DNA of 64,000 nt from Stenotrophomonas sp. VV52 (GTDB lineage Bacteria > Pseudomonadota > Gammaproteobacteria > Xanthomonadales > Xanthomonadaceae), in the NCBI RefSeq assembly GCF_002893095.1, contig NZ_PKQQ01000003.1, positions 434,001 through 498,000 of the forward strand, written 5' to 3'. Positions 1 to 10,450 of the stretch are shown one piece after another (position 1 is the stretch's first letter; each line of letters opens with the position of its first letter). Made by a program: the position numbers and the translations under genes. The notes beneath the pieces were generated by a model, which was given only the letters and a program-made list of their open reading frames with translations, did no database searches and was not told the DNA's origin.

Positions 1-457
1 GCTGGCGCACCACCTTGACCACGTTCGGGTCGAACAGGGTTTCGGCGTCTTCGACCGGGGTCGCCAGGGTGGCCATGTCGGCCCCGCTGTAGACCAGCGC
101 TTCGGCCACGGCGCGGATGCCGTCAGCCGGCGCGAACGGTTCGTCGCCCTGCAGGTTCACCACCAGGGTGTCGTCCGGCCAACCCGCCTGCCGCGCGCAC
201 TCGGCCAGGCGATCGGTGCCCGAGGCGTGGTTGGGGTCGGTCATCGCCACCTTCACCGTGGGCAGGCCCTGCAGCGCGTCGGCGATGCGGGTGTCATCGG
301 TGGCCACCCAGACCTCGCGTGCCCCGGCCTGCAGGGCGCGCTCGGCCACGTGCAGCACCAGCGGGGTGCCGCCGACGAGCCGCAGCGGCTTGCCGGGCAG
401 GCGCGAGGCGGCGTAGCGCGCCGGAATGGCGACAACGAAATCGACGGGCTGGCTCAT
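1..457 (-). CDS. kdsB: 3-deoxy-manno-octulosonate cytidylyltransferase, 3' end beyond window
   Basis: CMP-Kdo synthetase activates Kdo with CTP for the lipopolysaccharide inner core in the cytoplasm. The reading frame opens at the ATG at 457 and stays open to the left edge, so 152 residues are visible of the usual 250 or so. The N-terminus carries the nucleotide-binding signature [15 protein letters not shown], followed by [10 protein letters not shown] and NLQGDEPF, all typical of KdsB. It lies 39 bases downstream of lpxK on the same strand, so it is probably the last visible member of the comEC-exbBD-msbA-lpxK operon. In E. coli a small Trm112-like gene (ycaR) sits between lpxK and kdsB; it is absent here. 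Confidence 0.93.
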   Translation of the reverse strand, partial: MSQPVDFVVAIPARYAASRLPGKPLRLVGGTPLVLHVAERALQAGAREVWVATDDTRIADALQGLPTVKVAMTDPNHASGTDRLAECARQAGWPDDTLVVNLQGDEPFAPADGIRAVAEALVYSGADMATLATPVEDAETLFDPNVVKVVRQ

Positions 458-496
458 GCGGGCACCTCCGGTAAAAACGCAACGAAACGGCAGCGC

Positions 497-1519
497 TCAG
501 CGCTTGCCGAGTTTATCCACGCGGTCGAGCAGTGCGACCCAGAACGCGGCCGGCAGGTCGGCCGACAACGGCACGGCGAAATGCCATTCGTTGGCGAACA
601 CCTTGCACTTCACCGCGTCCTTTTCGGTCATCAGCACCGGCAGCTCGCTGCCGAAACGCAGGTCGGCCGGCTGGTAGGCATGGTGGTCGGCGAAGGCATG
701 CGGAACCACGCCGATGCCCTGCGCGCGCAGCATGTCGAAGAAGCGCTGCGGGTGCGCGATGCCGGCCACCGCGTGTACGCGCTGGCCACGGAAGTGCGAC
801 AGCGCGCGGGCGCGGCCGCCGCTGAGCGGCTGGGCGCGGTCGATATGCAGCTGCATCGCCCATTCGCCGAACCCGCACGACGCGAGCGCGGCCGGGTCGG
901 CGCTGGCCTGGCCCAGGTTGACCACGCGGAAGTCGCAGTCGCGCGCGCGGCTGGCCGGTTCGCGCAATGGACCGGCCGGGATCAGCCGCCCGTTGCCATA
1001 GCGGCGCTGCGCGTCGACCACTTCGATCTCGACGTCGCGCGCCAGCCGGTAGTGCTGCAGGCCGTCGTCGCAGACGATGATGTCGCAGCCGGCTTCGATC
1101 AGCGCCTTGCCGGCCGCCACGCGGTCGGCGTCGACCCGCACCGGCACGCCGGTCTTCCAGGCGATCAGTACCGGCTCGTCGCCGCCCAGCGCGGTTTCGG
1201 TATCCGCATCCACCCAGCGCGCGCTCTTGGCGTCTTCGCGGCCGTAGCCGCGGCTGGCCACGCCGGGTTTCCAGCCGGCTTCGCGCAGGCGGTCGACCAG
1301 CGCGATGGTCAGCGGCGTCTTGCCGGTGCCGCCGGCGGTCACGTTGCCGACCACGATCACCGGCACCGGCAATGCGTGGCGCTTGAACCAGCCGCGCCGG
1401 TACAGCGCCCTGCGCAGCGCCACCACGCCACCATACACCGGCGCCAGCACGCGCGCGGCGAACGGAACCGCACTGCCGTCATACCAGTACGACGGCGTCT
1501 GGGACCCCTTCGACGCCAT
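497..1519 (-). CDS. lpxK: tetraacyldisaccharide 4'-kinase
   Basis: LpxK phosphorylates the 4' position of the lipid A disaccharide precursor at the cytoplasmic face of the inner membrane, using ATP. The 340-residue product has the family's usual length and an N-terminal hydrophobic patch. Its modified P-loop [13 protein letters not shown] spans about residues 59-71. Its start codon shares one base with the msbA stop (TGATG), which indicates translational coupling. Pairing the lipid A kinase with the lipid A flippase MsbA is the standard proteobacterial arrangement. I see nothing unusual in it. Confidence 0.95.
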   Translation of the reverse strand: MASKGSQTPSYWYDGSAVPFAARVLAPVYGGVVALRRALYRRGWFKRHALPVPVIVVGNVTAGGTGKTPLTIALVDRLREAGWKPGVASRGYGREDAKSARWVDADTETALGGDEPVLIAWKTGVPVRVDADRVAAGKALIEAGCDIIVCDDGLQHYRLARDVEIEVVDAQRRYGNGRLIPAGPLREPASRARDCDFRVVNLGQASADPAALASCGFGEWAMQLHIDRAQPLSGGRARALSHFRGQRVHAVAGIAHPQRFFDMLRAQGIGVVPHAFADHHAYQPADLRFGSELPVLMTEKDAVKCKVFANEWHFAVPLSADLPAAFWVALLDRVDKLGKR

Positions 1520-3267
1520 CAGGGCTGCCTTTCGCGGAACTGCATCTTGTGCAGGTGCTCGTACAGCCCGCCCAGCGCCAGCAGCTCGCTGTGGGTGCCG
1601 CGCTCGACGATGCGGCCGTGGTCCATCACCAGCACCTGGTCGGCGTGTTCGATGGTGGACAGGCGGTGCGCGATCACCAGCGTGGTGCGTTCGGGCATCA
1701 GGCGCTGCAGTGCGTCCTGCACCAGCCGCTCGGATTCGTTGTCCAGCGCGGCAGTGGCTTCGTCCAGGATCAGCACCGGCGCGTCGCGCAGGATCGCGCG
1801 GGCGATCGCCAGGCGCTGGCGCTGGCCACCGGAAAGCAGCGCACCGTTCTCACCGACCGGGGTCTGCAGCTGCTGCGGCATGCGTTCGATGAACTCCCAC
1901 GCGTTGGCCGCTTCGGCCGCCTTGCGGATCTGTTCGTCGGTGGCATCCATGCCATAGGCGATGTTGGCGCCCACGGTGTCGTCGAACAGCATGACCTTCT
2001 GCCCGACCATCGCGACCTGGCGGCGCAGGTCGGCCAGCGGGTAGTCGTCCAGTGGCACGCCGTCGAGACGGATGCAGCCGCCGCTGGGTTCGTAGAAGCG
2101 CGGCACCAGGCGGATCAGGCTGGTCTTGCCGCTGCCGGAGCGGCCGACGATGGCGGTGACGGTGCCCGGCTTGGCCACGAAGGTGATGTCGTCGAGCGCG
2201 ATGCCGGTATCTTCGCGATAGCGCAGCATCACGTGCTCGAACGACAGTTCGCCGCGCACGCGCTGGGCGCGCGTGCTGCCCTGGTCGCGCTCGACCGGCA
2301 GGTCGAGGATGCCGAACAGGCGTTCGGCGGCGGCCACGCCGCGCGAGATCGAAGTCTGCACGCTGGTCAGGCGACGCAGCGAGGGAATGATGGCCATCAT
2401 CGAGGTCATCAGGCCCATGAACTGGCCGGCGTTCAAGCGCCCGGCGAGTGCCTCGCGGGTGGACACCCACACGATCACCGCCAGCGCCAGCGCGGCCAGG
2501 AACTGCACGGTGCTGGAGGCCAGCGCGCGCGTGGTTTCCACCTTCATGTTGAGGCCGAGCATGCGGTTGGCCAGGCGCGAATAGCGCGCAATCTCGTGCG
2601 CCTGGGTGCCGTGCACCTTCACCTCCTGCTGCGCGGCCAGCGACTGCTCGGCGGTCTGCGCCATGCTGCCCATGCCGTCCTGGATGCCGCGGCTGATGCG
2701 CCGGTAGCGCTTGCCCACGAACGACACGATCACGCCGATCAGCGGCACCACCACCAGCATCGCCACGGTGACCTTGACGCTCATCTGCAGCATCACCACC
2801 AGCATGGCGATGATGGTCAGGGTGTCGGCGACCAGCGTCTTGAGCGCGTCCGCACTGGCCTGGGTGACCTGCTCGGTGTCGTAGTTCAGGCGGCTGACCA
2901 TGACCGGCGTGGCTTCGCTGTCGAAGTGCGACGACGGCAGGTGCAGGTACTTGGACAGCACCTGCTCGCGCAGGTCGCGGACCACGCTGCGGCCGGTGCG
3001 GGCCAGTGCGTAATCGCTGACCAGGGTGGCCAGGCTGCGCATCATGAACAGGCCGAGGATGGTCAGCGGCAGGATCACCGCCATGCGCGGCTCGGGATTG
3101 ACGAAGCCGCGGTTGACGAGCGGCTCCATCAGCTTGGTGAAGTGGTAGCCGGCCAGCGCTTCGACCACCATCGCGATGACGGCGGCAACCATGAACACCC
3201 AGTAGGCGCGGGTGTAGCCGAGCAGGCGTTTGTAGATCGGCCAGATCGGCGCGTGTTGTTTACTCAT
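1519..3267 (-). CDS. msbA: lipid A export ABC transporter ATP-binding/permease
   Basis: MsbA flips core-lipid A across the inner membrane as a homodimer, powered by ATP. The 582-residue product fuses an N-terminal six-helix membrane domain (about residues 20-330) to a nucleotide-binding domain. That domain has Walker [10 protein letters not shown] near residue 376, the signature [16 protein letters not shown], Walker [13 protein letters not shown] and the H-loop IAHRLST. The length equals that of E. coli MsbA. The gene overlaps the end of exbD by four bases upstream and lpxK by one base downstream, so it is tightly coupled inside the envelope operon. Confidence 0.95.
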   Translation of the reverse strand: MSKQHAPIWPIYKRLLGYTRAYWVFMVAAVIAMVVEALAGYHFTKLMEPLVNRGFVNPEPRMAVILPLTILGLFMMRSLATLVSDYALARTGRSVVRDLREQVLSKYLHLPSSHFDSEATPVMVSRLNYDTEQVTQASADALKTLVADTLTIIAMLVVMLQMSVKVTVAMLVVVPLIGVIVSFVGKRYRRISRGIQDGMGSMAQTAEQSLAAQQEVKVHGTQAHEIARYSRLANRMLGLNMKVETTRALASSTVQFLAALALAVIVWVSTREALAGRLNAGQFMGLMTSMMAIIPSLRRLTSVQTSISRGVAAAERLFGILDLPVERDQGSTRAQRVRGELSFEHVMLRYREDTGIALDDITFVAKPGTVTAIVGRSGSGKTSLIRLVPRFYEPSGGCIRLDGVPLDDYPLADLRRQVAMVGQKVMLFDDTVGANIAYGMDATDEQIRKAAEAANAWEFIERMPQQLQTPVGENGALLSGGQRQRLAIARAILRDAPVLILDEATAALDNESERLVQDALQRLMPERTTLVIAHRLSTIEHADQVLVMDHGRIVERGTHSELLALGGLYEHLHKMQFRERQP

Positions 3268-3686
3268 GGACGCACCTCCGGCGCGGTAGCGATGGCGATG
3301 CGGCGGAAACCGAGCTGGCCCAGGGCGTCCTGGGCGGTGACCACGGCCTGGTACGGGGTGCGCGCGTCGGCGCGCAGCAGCACGGTCTGCTCACGGTCGC
3401 TGCCGGCGACGGCGGCAATGGTCTGCTTGACCGACTCGACGTCCGTGCGCAGCACTTCCTGGTCGTTGATGAAGTAACGGCCTTCGGCGTTGACCAGCAC
3501 GCTCAGCGAACGCGGCGGCTCGGTGGTGTCCTGCTGGCTGGCGGTCGGCAGCTGCAGCTGCAGGGTCGAGCGCGCGTCGAAGGTGGTGGTGACCACGAAG
3601 AAGATGATCAGTACGAGGATGACGTCGATCAGGGGCACCAGATCGATATGCACCTCGTCCTGGACCCGGTCGTTGCGGATGCGCAT
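3264..3686 (-). CDS. exbD: ExbD/TolR family proton-channel protein
   Basis: A 140-residue biopolymer transport protein with one N-terminal transmembrane helix. The helix carries the conserved aspartate in DLVPLIDVILVLIIFF (about residues 15-30), the residue that senses proton motive force in ExbD and TolR. A periplasmic domain follows. With ExbB it forms a proton-driven motor that energises TonB-type transport or a related envelope process. It lies directly after exbB and overlaps msbA by four bases. No tonB gene is visible here, so the partner is unknown. Linkage to msbA and lpxK suggests, but does not prove, a role tied to the outer membrane. Confidence 0.88.
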   Translation of the reverse strand: MRIRNDRVQDEVHIDLVPLIDVILVLIIFFVVTTTFDARSTLQLQLPTASQQDTTEPPRSLSVLVNAEGRYFINDQEVLRTDVESVKQTIAAVAGSDREQTVLLRADARTPYQAVVTAQDALGQLGFRRIAIATAPEVRP

Positions 3687-3689
3687 CCG

Positions 3690-4364
3690 TCAGCCCTTGG
3701 CCGTGACAGGCGCAGCGGCCGCAGAGGCGGCGCCGGCGCGGGGCGGCGTGTTCAGAACGCTGGGGCGGCCGTCCAACGCATCGAGCAGTGCCGACGCTTC
3801 CATTTCCATCTCGATCACGTAACCGCCGATGCGGCCCTTGAAGTAGCGATGGAACATCAGCGCCGGAATGGCCACGATCATGCCGGTGGCGGTGCACACC
3901 AGCGCCTTGCCGATACCGCCGGCCAGCTGGTTCACGTCGCCCACGCCGTGGTCGAGGATGCCCATGAACATCTGGATCATGCCGACCACCGTACCGAGCA
4001 GGCCCAGCAGCGGGCCGGCGGAGGCGATCGTGCCCAGCGCGTTCAGGAAACGCTCCATGCGGTGCACCAGGTGCCGGCCGGCATCCTCGATGCGCTCGCG
4101 GATCTGGTCGCGCGGGCGATTGCGCGCTTCCAGCGCCACGGCCAGCAACGCGCCCAGCGGCGAGTTGGCCCGCAGCGACTGGATATGGGTGGGGTCGAGC
4201 TTGCCGCGCGCCGCCCAGTTGCGCACTTCCTGCCCCAGCCCCGGGGGCAGGACCTCATTGCGCCGCAAGGTCCAGAAACGCTCCAGGACGATTGCCAAAG
4301 CCAGTACGCCCAACAGCAGCAGCGGCAGCATCGGCCAGCCACCGGCCTTGACCAGTTCCCACAC
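3690..4364 (-). CDS. exbB: MotA/TolQ/ExbB family proton-channel protein
   Basis: A 224-residue inner-membrane protein with an N-terminal helix (about residues 10-28) and two more helices around residues 110-135 and 150-180. The region IASAGPLLGLLGTVVGMIQMF is the characteristic ExbB/TolQ glycine-rich helix. ExbB forms the pentameric proton channel around the ExbD dimer. The start is three bases after the comEC stop and the stop is three bases before exbD, so all three genes should be co-transcribed. The C-terminal tail is alanine-rich. Confidence 0.88.
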   Translation of the reverse strand: MWELVKAGGWPMLPLLLLGVLALAIVLERFWTLRRNEVLPPGLGQEVRNWAARGKLDPTHIQSLRANSPLGALLAVALEARNRPRDQIRERIEDAGRHLVHRMERFLNALGTIASAGPLLGLLGTVVGMIQMFMGILDHGVGDVNQLAGGIGKALVCTATGMIVAIPALMFHRYFKGRIGGYVIEMEMEASALLDALDGRPSVLNTPPRAGAASAAAAPVTAKG

Positions 4365-4367
4365 GTT

Positions 4368-6767
4368 TCAACCCTCCGGCCCATCGACCGTGTTCATGAC
4401 CGCCGATAGGATAGCAGCCGACCGCGCCCGCTCCGCGGCATCCCACCAACGGCGTTCGAAAAGACGCTGTTCGCGGACCTGGAGCCCGTCCCGGCCCAGC
4501 CAGATCCGCAGCGCGCCGCTGTCTGCGGTGCCCAGCACCTCGGCGCTGGCCGCGCGCCAGCGCTGCACCACCTCCCGGCGCGGGTGGCCGAAGCGGTTGC
4601 CGTGCCCGGCCGAGACGATGGCCAGGCGTGGCGCCACCGCCTGTATCCAGTCAGGGCTGGAGGACCCCGCGCTGCCATGGTGGGCCACCAGCGCGACCTC
4701 GGCGCGCAGCGCGCCGGGGGCAGCCGCCAGCAGGCGCGCTTCCTCGGCGTGGCCGATGTCGCCGGTCAGCAGCACGGCGCCATGCAGGGTCTGGATGCGT
4801 AGCACGCAGCTGCTGGCATTGCCGGCGTAGGCCATTCCCGCGGGCGGATGCAGGATGGCGAAGTCGACCTGGTCCCAGCGCCAGGTGTCGCCGCTCTCGC
4901 AGGGCGTGATCTCCGCGCGCACCGAATCGGCTGGAGCATGCAGGGGTGGATTGCCAAAATGTCGGCGTACTGCCGGCATGCCGCCCGCATGGTCGCGGTC
5001 GCCGTGGCTGAGCAGCACGCGGTCCAGGCCGGCTTCGCCCACTGCATGCAGGGTAGGCACGACGACCCGCTCGCCGGCGTCGAAGCCGCCCTCTGCCGCC
5101 GGCCCGGCGTCGTACAGCAGGCGGTGGCGATGGGTGCGCACCCACACCGCCAGGCCCTGCCCCACGTCCATGACCAGCAGTTCGACCTCGCCGGGCGCAG
5201 GGCGGTCGCGGGCCGGCCACAGCAGCGGCAGGCACAGCAGCAGGGCCGGAAAGCGTGCCCCGGCGGCGCGCGGCAGCAGCAGCCAGAACACGCCAAGCAG
5301 CGCGGCCGGCACCGCGCCGGCGCCTGCCAACGGCGCCCACCACAGCGCCCAAGGCTGCCGCGCGACGGTGCCGAACAGCCACCAGCTCGCCTCGAAACAG
5401 GCGGCGGCCGCGCGCCACGGCCAGCGCCCGGCGCCCTCGTACACGGCTTCCAGTCCCGTGCCCATCAACGACAGCGGCACCACCACCAGGCTCCACCAGG
5501 GAATCGCCAGCAGGTTCACCAGCGGCCCGGCGCGGGAGGCCTGGCCGAACAGCGCCACGGTCAGCGGCAGCAGCGCCAGCGTGGCCACGCCTTGGGCGGC
5601 CAGGAAGGTACGCAGCCAGTGCAGGTCGCGGCCCGGCAGGCACCAGACCAGCCACAGCACGCCCGCGAAGCTGAGCCAGAACCCGGGCGCCAGCAGCGAC
5701 AGCGGGTCGACCAGCAGCACCGCCAGTGCCGCCAGGGCCAGCGACTGGCCAACCGTGCCGGGTCGCCGCGTGCACCGGGCCAGCGCCACCACTGCGATCA
5801 TCAGCACCGTGCGCACGGTCGGCAGGGCGAAGCCGGCCGCTGCGGCGTACAGCACGGCTCCGGCCACGGCCGCCAGGGCGGCGGCCAGTGGCCGTGGCCA
5901 GTACCGGCCCAACTCCGGCAGCACCCGCCACACGAGCGACGCGAGTGCGGCTGCAAACCCCGCGACCAGCCCGACGTGGAACCCGGAAATGGCGATCAGG
6001 TGGGTCAGGCCCAGCGCGCGCAGGTCATCCCAGTCACGCTGCCCCAGCGCACGGGTGTCGCCCAGTGCCAGCGCCTGTACGAAGCGTGCGGCGGGGCCCG
6101 GCACCTGCGCGGCGATGGCCGCGGCCATGCGCTCGCGCCAGGCCGGCAGTCCCGTCGACGGGCCCAGTGCCCTGCCCGCGCGCACATGCCCGGTGCCGGC
6201 CAGCCGCTGCAGCAGCGCGTGCCGCTCGGCATCGAAACCGCCGGGGTTGCGCAGTCCACGCGGCGGGCGCAGCCGCGCCTGGAACTGCCAGCGGGCACCG
6301 GCCTGCACGGCCAGGCGCGGTGCAGGCGCGCGGGTAGGCGTGGCGTCGTACCAGGCCAGCGCCAACTCGCGACCGCGCAGCAGGGTCGGCTGGGCTGGAT
6401 CGTCATCCACGCGAATACGGAACCGGGTGCTGCGCGGCCCGTGTTGCGGCAGGTCCACCACCCTGCCCTGCACGGTGTACTCGCGGGAGGTCGCATGGGC
6501 CGGTAGCTGTAGGTCCAGTCCGGCTTGCGCCTGCACCGTGGTCCAGCCGATGCCCACCAGCAACGCGCCGCACCAGCGTCCACGCCCCCAGCTGCACCAG
6601 AGCAGGACGCCGGCGCACAGCGCGCACCACGCCGTGCCCACTGGCATCAGCAACGGCGCGAACACCACCCCGCAGGCGCCGCACAGCAGCGCAGCTGCGG
6701 CGGCTTTGCCGAATATCGGCAACGGCGCTGCAAAGATTCGTGGGGACTGCTGCGACACGCACGACAT
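4368..6767 (-). CDS. comEC: DNA internalization-related competence protein ComEC/Rec2
   Basis: ComEC is the inner-membrane channel that carries single-stranded DNA into the cytoplasm during natural transformation. The 799-residue product shows an N-terminal DUF4131 segment, then the competence core with many hydrophobic helices and the motif LTHLIAISGFHVGL (about residues 250-265). A C-terminal metallo-beta-lactamase-like domain has LSHGDRDHAGG and LVAHHGS. I chose the ATG at 6767, preceded by GGTGAG; a GTG nine bases upstream is possible. It heads the operon with exbBD, msbA, lpxK and kdsB. The pilin genes further right would supply the DNA-uptake pilus. Confidence 0.92.
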   Translation of the reverse strand: MSCVSQQSPRIFAAPLPIFGKAAAAALLCGACGVVFAPLLMPVGTAWCALCAGVLLWCSWGRGRWCGALLVGIGWTTVQAQAGLDLQLPAHATSREYTVQGRVVDLPQHGPRSTRFRIRVDDDPAQPTLLRGRELALAWYDATPTRAPAPRLAVQAGARWQFQARLRPPRGLRNPGGFDAERHALLQRLAGTGHVRAGRALGPSTGLPAWRERMAAAIAAQVPGPAARFVQALALGDTRALGQRDWDDLRALGLTHLIAISGFHVGLVAGFAAALASLVWRVLPELGRYWPRPLAAALAAVAGAVLYAAAAGFALPTVRTVLMIAVVALARCTRRPGTVGQSLALAALAVLLVDPLSLLAPGFWLSFAGVLWLVWCLPGRDLHWLRTFLAAQGVATLALLPLTVALFGQASRAGPLVNLLAIPWWSLVVVPLSLMGTGLEAVYEGAGRWPWRAAAACFEASWWLFGTVARQPWALWWAPLAGAGAVPAALLGVFWLLLPRAAGARFPALLLCLPLLWPARDRPAPGEVELLVMDVGQGLAVWVRTHRHRLLYDAGPAAEGGFDAGERVVVPTLHAVGEAGLDRVLLSHGDRDHAGGMPAVRRHFGNPPLHAPADSVRAEITPCESGDTWRWDQVDFAILHPPAGMAYAGNASSCVLRIQTLHGAVLLTGDIGHAEEARLLAAAPGALRAEVALVAHHGSAGSSSPDWIQAVAPRLAIVSAGHGNRFGHPRREVVQRWRAASAEVLGTADSGALRIWLGRDGLQVREQRLFERRWWDAAERARSAAILSAVMNTVDGPEG

Positions 6768-6881
6768 GCAGCTCACCCGCTGCGATGGAACGCACAGCGT
6801 GGATGGGCGGCGTCGCGCGTGCCATCGGCCGGGTGCGAAACAGGGTGTCGGGAAGTTCCGCTGGCGCAGGGCGCAGAAAGC

Positions 6882-6909
6882 AAAAAAGCCGACCTGATGG
6901 CCGGCTTTT
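6882..6909 (-). terminator. rho-independent terminator of tRNA-Val
   Basis: Read on the minus strand, an eight-base stem (AAAAGCCG pairing with CGGCTTTT) closes a ten-base loop and ends in a run of six T. It begins 33 bases after the tRNA-Val 3' end, so it should end that transcript before comEC. Confidence 0.75.
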
Positions 6910-6941
6910 CTGTTGTTCCACCGCAGTCGCTGGGACTGGAG

Positions 6942-7016
6942 TGGTGGGCGGTACAGGGTTCGAACCTGTGACCCCTACCATGTCAAGGTAGTGCTCTACC
7001 GCTGAGCTAACCGCCC
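6942..7016 (-). tRNA. tRNA-Val (anticodon GAC)
   Basis: A 75-base cloverleaf can be folded. The acceptor stem GGGCGGT pairs with ACCGCCC, the D-arm begins TAGCTCAGCGG, and the anticodon stem CTACC/GGTAG encloses the loop TTGACAT with anticodon GAC. The T-loop GTTCGAAC is present and CCA is encoded. GAC reads GUC and GUU valine codons. A promoter-like sequence lies about 45 bases upstream and a terminator follows. Confidence 0.96.
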
Positions 7017-7060
7017 GTTTTTCTCGCTGCCCCGCTGCGTTTGCGTCGGTGCAGGCCGCG

Positions 7061-7090
7061 TATATTACGGACGTCCTGCGTGAAGAGCAA
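7061..7090 (-). promoter_or_regulatory. probable promoter of tRNA-Val
   Basis: On the minus strand a -35-like TTGCTC (7085-7090) and a -10-like TAATAT (7062-7067) are separated by 17 bases. This would start transcription about 40 bases before the mature tRNA. The hexamers are only moderate matches, so the call rests on spacing and position. Confidence 0.45.
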
Positions 7091-7122
7091 CACTTTTGTG
7101 AAGGTTTTTAACAACCGGTTGT

Positions 7123-9147
<2,025 letters not shown>

Positions 9148-9172
9148 GGTGCCGCCATAGACCGGGCCTTCC

Positions 9173-9178
9173 ATTATA
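9173..9178 (-). promoter_or_regulatory. -10 element upstream of uvrB
   Basis: A perfect TATAAT reads on the minus strand 26 bases before the uvrB start. No convincing -35 hexamer is visible at 16-18 bases, so this is a partial promoter call. Confidence 0.45.
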
Positions 9179-9297
9179 CCGGGGGGTTGGGTGACGGCTG
9201 GCTGAGGGGGTGGCCTACGCGGCAAGGCGTGAAGCGCCGATGGGCCTGGGCGCCGGCAGGACTCAGGGTAAAGGGCCCCGTCCTCCTGGATCGCCAC

Positions 9298-9837
9298 ATG
9301 CAGCCACGGCGCCGCCCTTCCCGCCATCTGCGCGGCATGACCCTGCTGGAGCTGAGCCTGGCGCTCGCCATTGTCGCCCTGCTGTGCCTGCTGGCCCTGC
9401 CCTCGCTCGGTGCCACGGTCTCCCGCATGCGCGCCGACAGCCTGCGCATGCAACTGGTGTCGGTGTTCAACAGCGCACGCAGCACCGCGATCACGCGCCA
9501 TGAGCCGGTGGCGGTGTGTCCCAGCGCAGATGGCCGCACCTGCGGCAGCGACTGGAGCCGCGGCTGGCTGATTCATCGGGACCACGGTGACAGCGGCGTC
9601 CCGCCGGCCCAGGACGACATTTTCCAGTTCCGCCCCGGCTACCTGGACGCGGCGCTGCGGGCCACGTCCAGCCAGGGACGACAGCGCCTGCGCTTCCAGC
9701 GCGACGGCCGCAGCAGCGGCAGCCCGTTGACCGTGGACATCTGCGCGGCTGGCGCGCTGCGCGGCCAGGTGATCGTCAACAACGTGGGGCGGACCCGGGC
9801 ACCACGGATACGCGACACCCCCGAATGCCCGCCCTGA
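9298..9837 (+). CDS. GspH/FimT family pseudopilin (solitary copy)
   Basis: A 179-residue type IV pilin-like protein. The leader [13 protein letters not shown] ends in the prepilin peptidase site G^MTLLE, with the required glutamate at +5, followed by a hydrophobic helix [18 protein letters not shown] and a GspH/FimT globular domain with a cysteine pair. FimT-like pilins in Xanthomonadaceae have been linked to DNA binding by uptake pili. It is divergent from uvrB and separate from the main minor-pilin operon, which has its own FimT/FimU copy at 16371-16886. The C-terminal stretch [12 protein letters not shown] is basic and would suit nucleic-acid contact, but that is inference. Confidence 0.82.
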   Translation: MQPRRRPSRHLRGMTLLELSLALAIVALLCLLALPSLGATVSRMRADSLRMQLVSVFNSARSTAITRHEPVAVCPSADGRTCGSDWSRGWLIHRDHGDSGVPPAQDDIFQFRPGYLDAALRATSSQGRQRLRFQRDGRSSGSPLTVDICAAGALRGQVIVNNVGRTRAPRIRDTPECPP

Positions 9838-9843
9838 AACGAC

Positions 9844-9867
9844 AAAAGCCGCGATTGCTCGCGGCTT
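9844..9867 (-). terminator. rho-independent terminator of tRNA-Asn
   Basis: A nine-base perfect stem (AAGCCGCGA pairing with TCGCGGCTT) with a four-base loop is followed on the minus strand by TTTTGTC. It starts ten bases after the tRNA-Asn 3' end. On the plus strand, where it follows the pilin gene, only a short T stretch follows, so it is mainly a minus-strand signal. Confidence 0.75.
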
Positions 9868-9877
9868 CTGCAGATAC

Positions 9878-9954
9878 TGGCGCCCGAAGTTGGACTCGAA
9901 CCAACGACCCCCTGATTAACAGTCAAGTGCTCTAACCGGCTGAGCTATTCGGGC
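9878..9954 (-). tRNA. tRNA-Asn (anticodon GTT)
   Basis: A 77-base cloverleaf. The acceptor stem GCCCGAA pairs with TTCGGGC, the anticodon loop CTGTTAA carries GTT, the T-loop is GTTCGAGTC, and CCA is encoded. The sequence is close to other bacterial tRNA-Asn. Confidence 0.96.
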
Positions 9955-10006
9955 GGGGACGCGAATTCTAGACGTTCATCGAGGCTGTTGCAAGGTCCAC
10001 ATGCGC

Positions 10007-10450
10007 CTACCAGCATTCCTGCGCGCTGGTGTTGGCGGGGGTCTTCACTCCCGCCTGGTTCACCGACATCGTGGCGCATGGATCCTTCGCCTGGTCACCC
10101 TGTGGAACGGCAGTGATCGTGAAGGTATTGGCGGTGGGCGCGTTGAAGGTCACCTGGTAGATCGCCTTGCTGCCATCGCGCGGCGAGGCGATCGTGGTGG
10201 CGCCGCTCTCGGCGAAGGTGAAGCTGGAGTAGCTGTTGTTGAGCGTGTGATGGCGCTCGGCACGCTGCGCGTACTCGACCAGTTCGGCCTTGGCCGCGGC
10301 GCGCTTGGACTTGCGCACCTGGCTGGTATAGGACGGGTACGCAATGGACGCCAGGATCGCGACCACGGCGACGGTGACCATCAGTTCGATCAGGGTGAAG
10401 CCGCCGACCTTGTACGGGCGGCGTCCTGGCGGGAAGGAAGTCTTGCTCAC
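10007..10450 (-). CDS. pilE: type IV pilin PilE
   Basis: A 147-residue (pseudo)pilin, last gene of the minor-pilin operon. The leader ends at KVGG^FTLIE with glutamate at +5, followed by a long hydrophobic helix MVTVAVVAILASIAYPSY and a short globular domain with two cysteines near the end. I chose the GTG at 10450: it overlaps the pilY1 stop as GTGA and is preceded by GGAGG eight bases away. An upstream ATG at 10480 would lie inside pilY1 without a ribosome site. By analogy with Pseudomonas, PilE is a minor pilin at the pilus tip that joins the priming complex to PilA. Confidence 0.9.
   Translation of the reverse strand: MSKTSFPPGRRPYKVGGFTLIELMVTVAVVAILASIAYPSYTSQVRKSKRAAAKAELVEYAQRAERHHTLNNSYSSFTFAESGATTIASPRDGSKAIYQVTFNAPTANTFTITAVPQGDQAKDPCATMSVNQAGVKTPANTSAQECW

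Noticed and set aside
1549-3477. 642-codon plus-strand frame opposite msbA
   Set aside because: The product is histidine/glutamine-rich shadow sequence; msbA on the other strand has all motifs.
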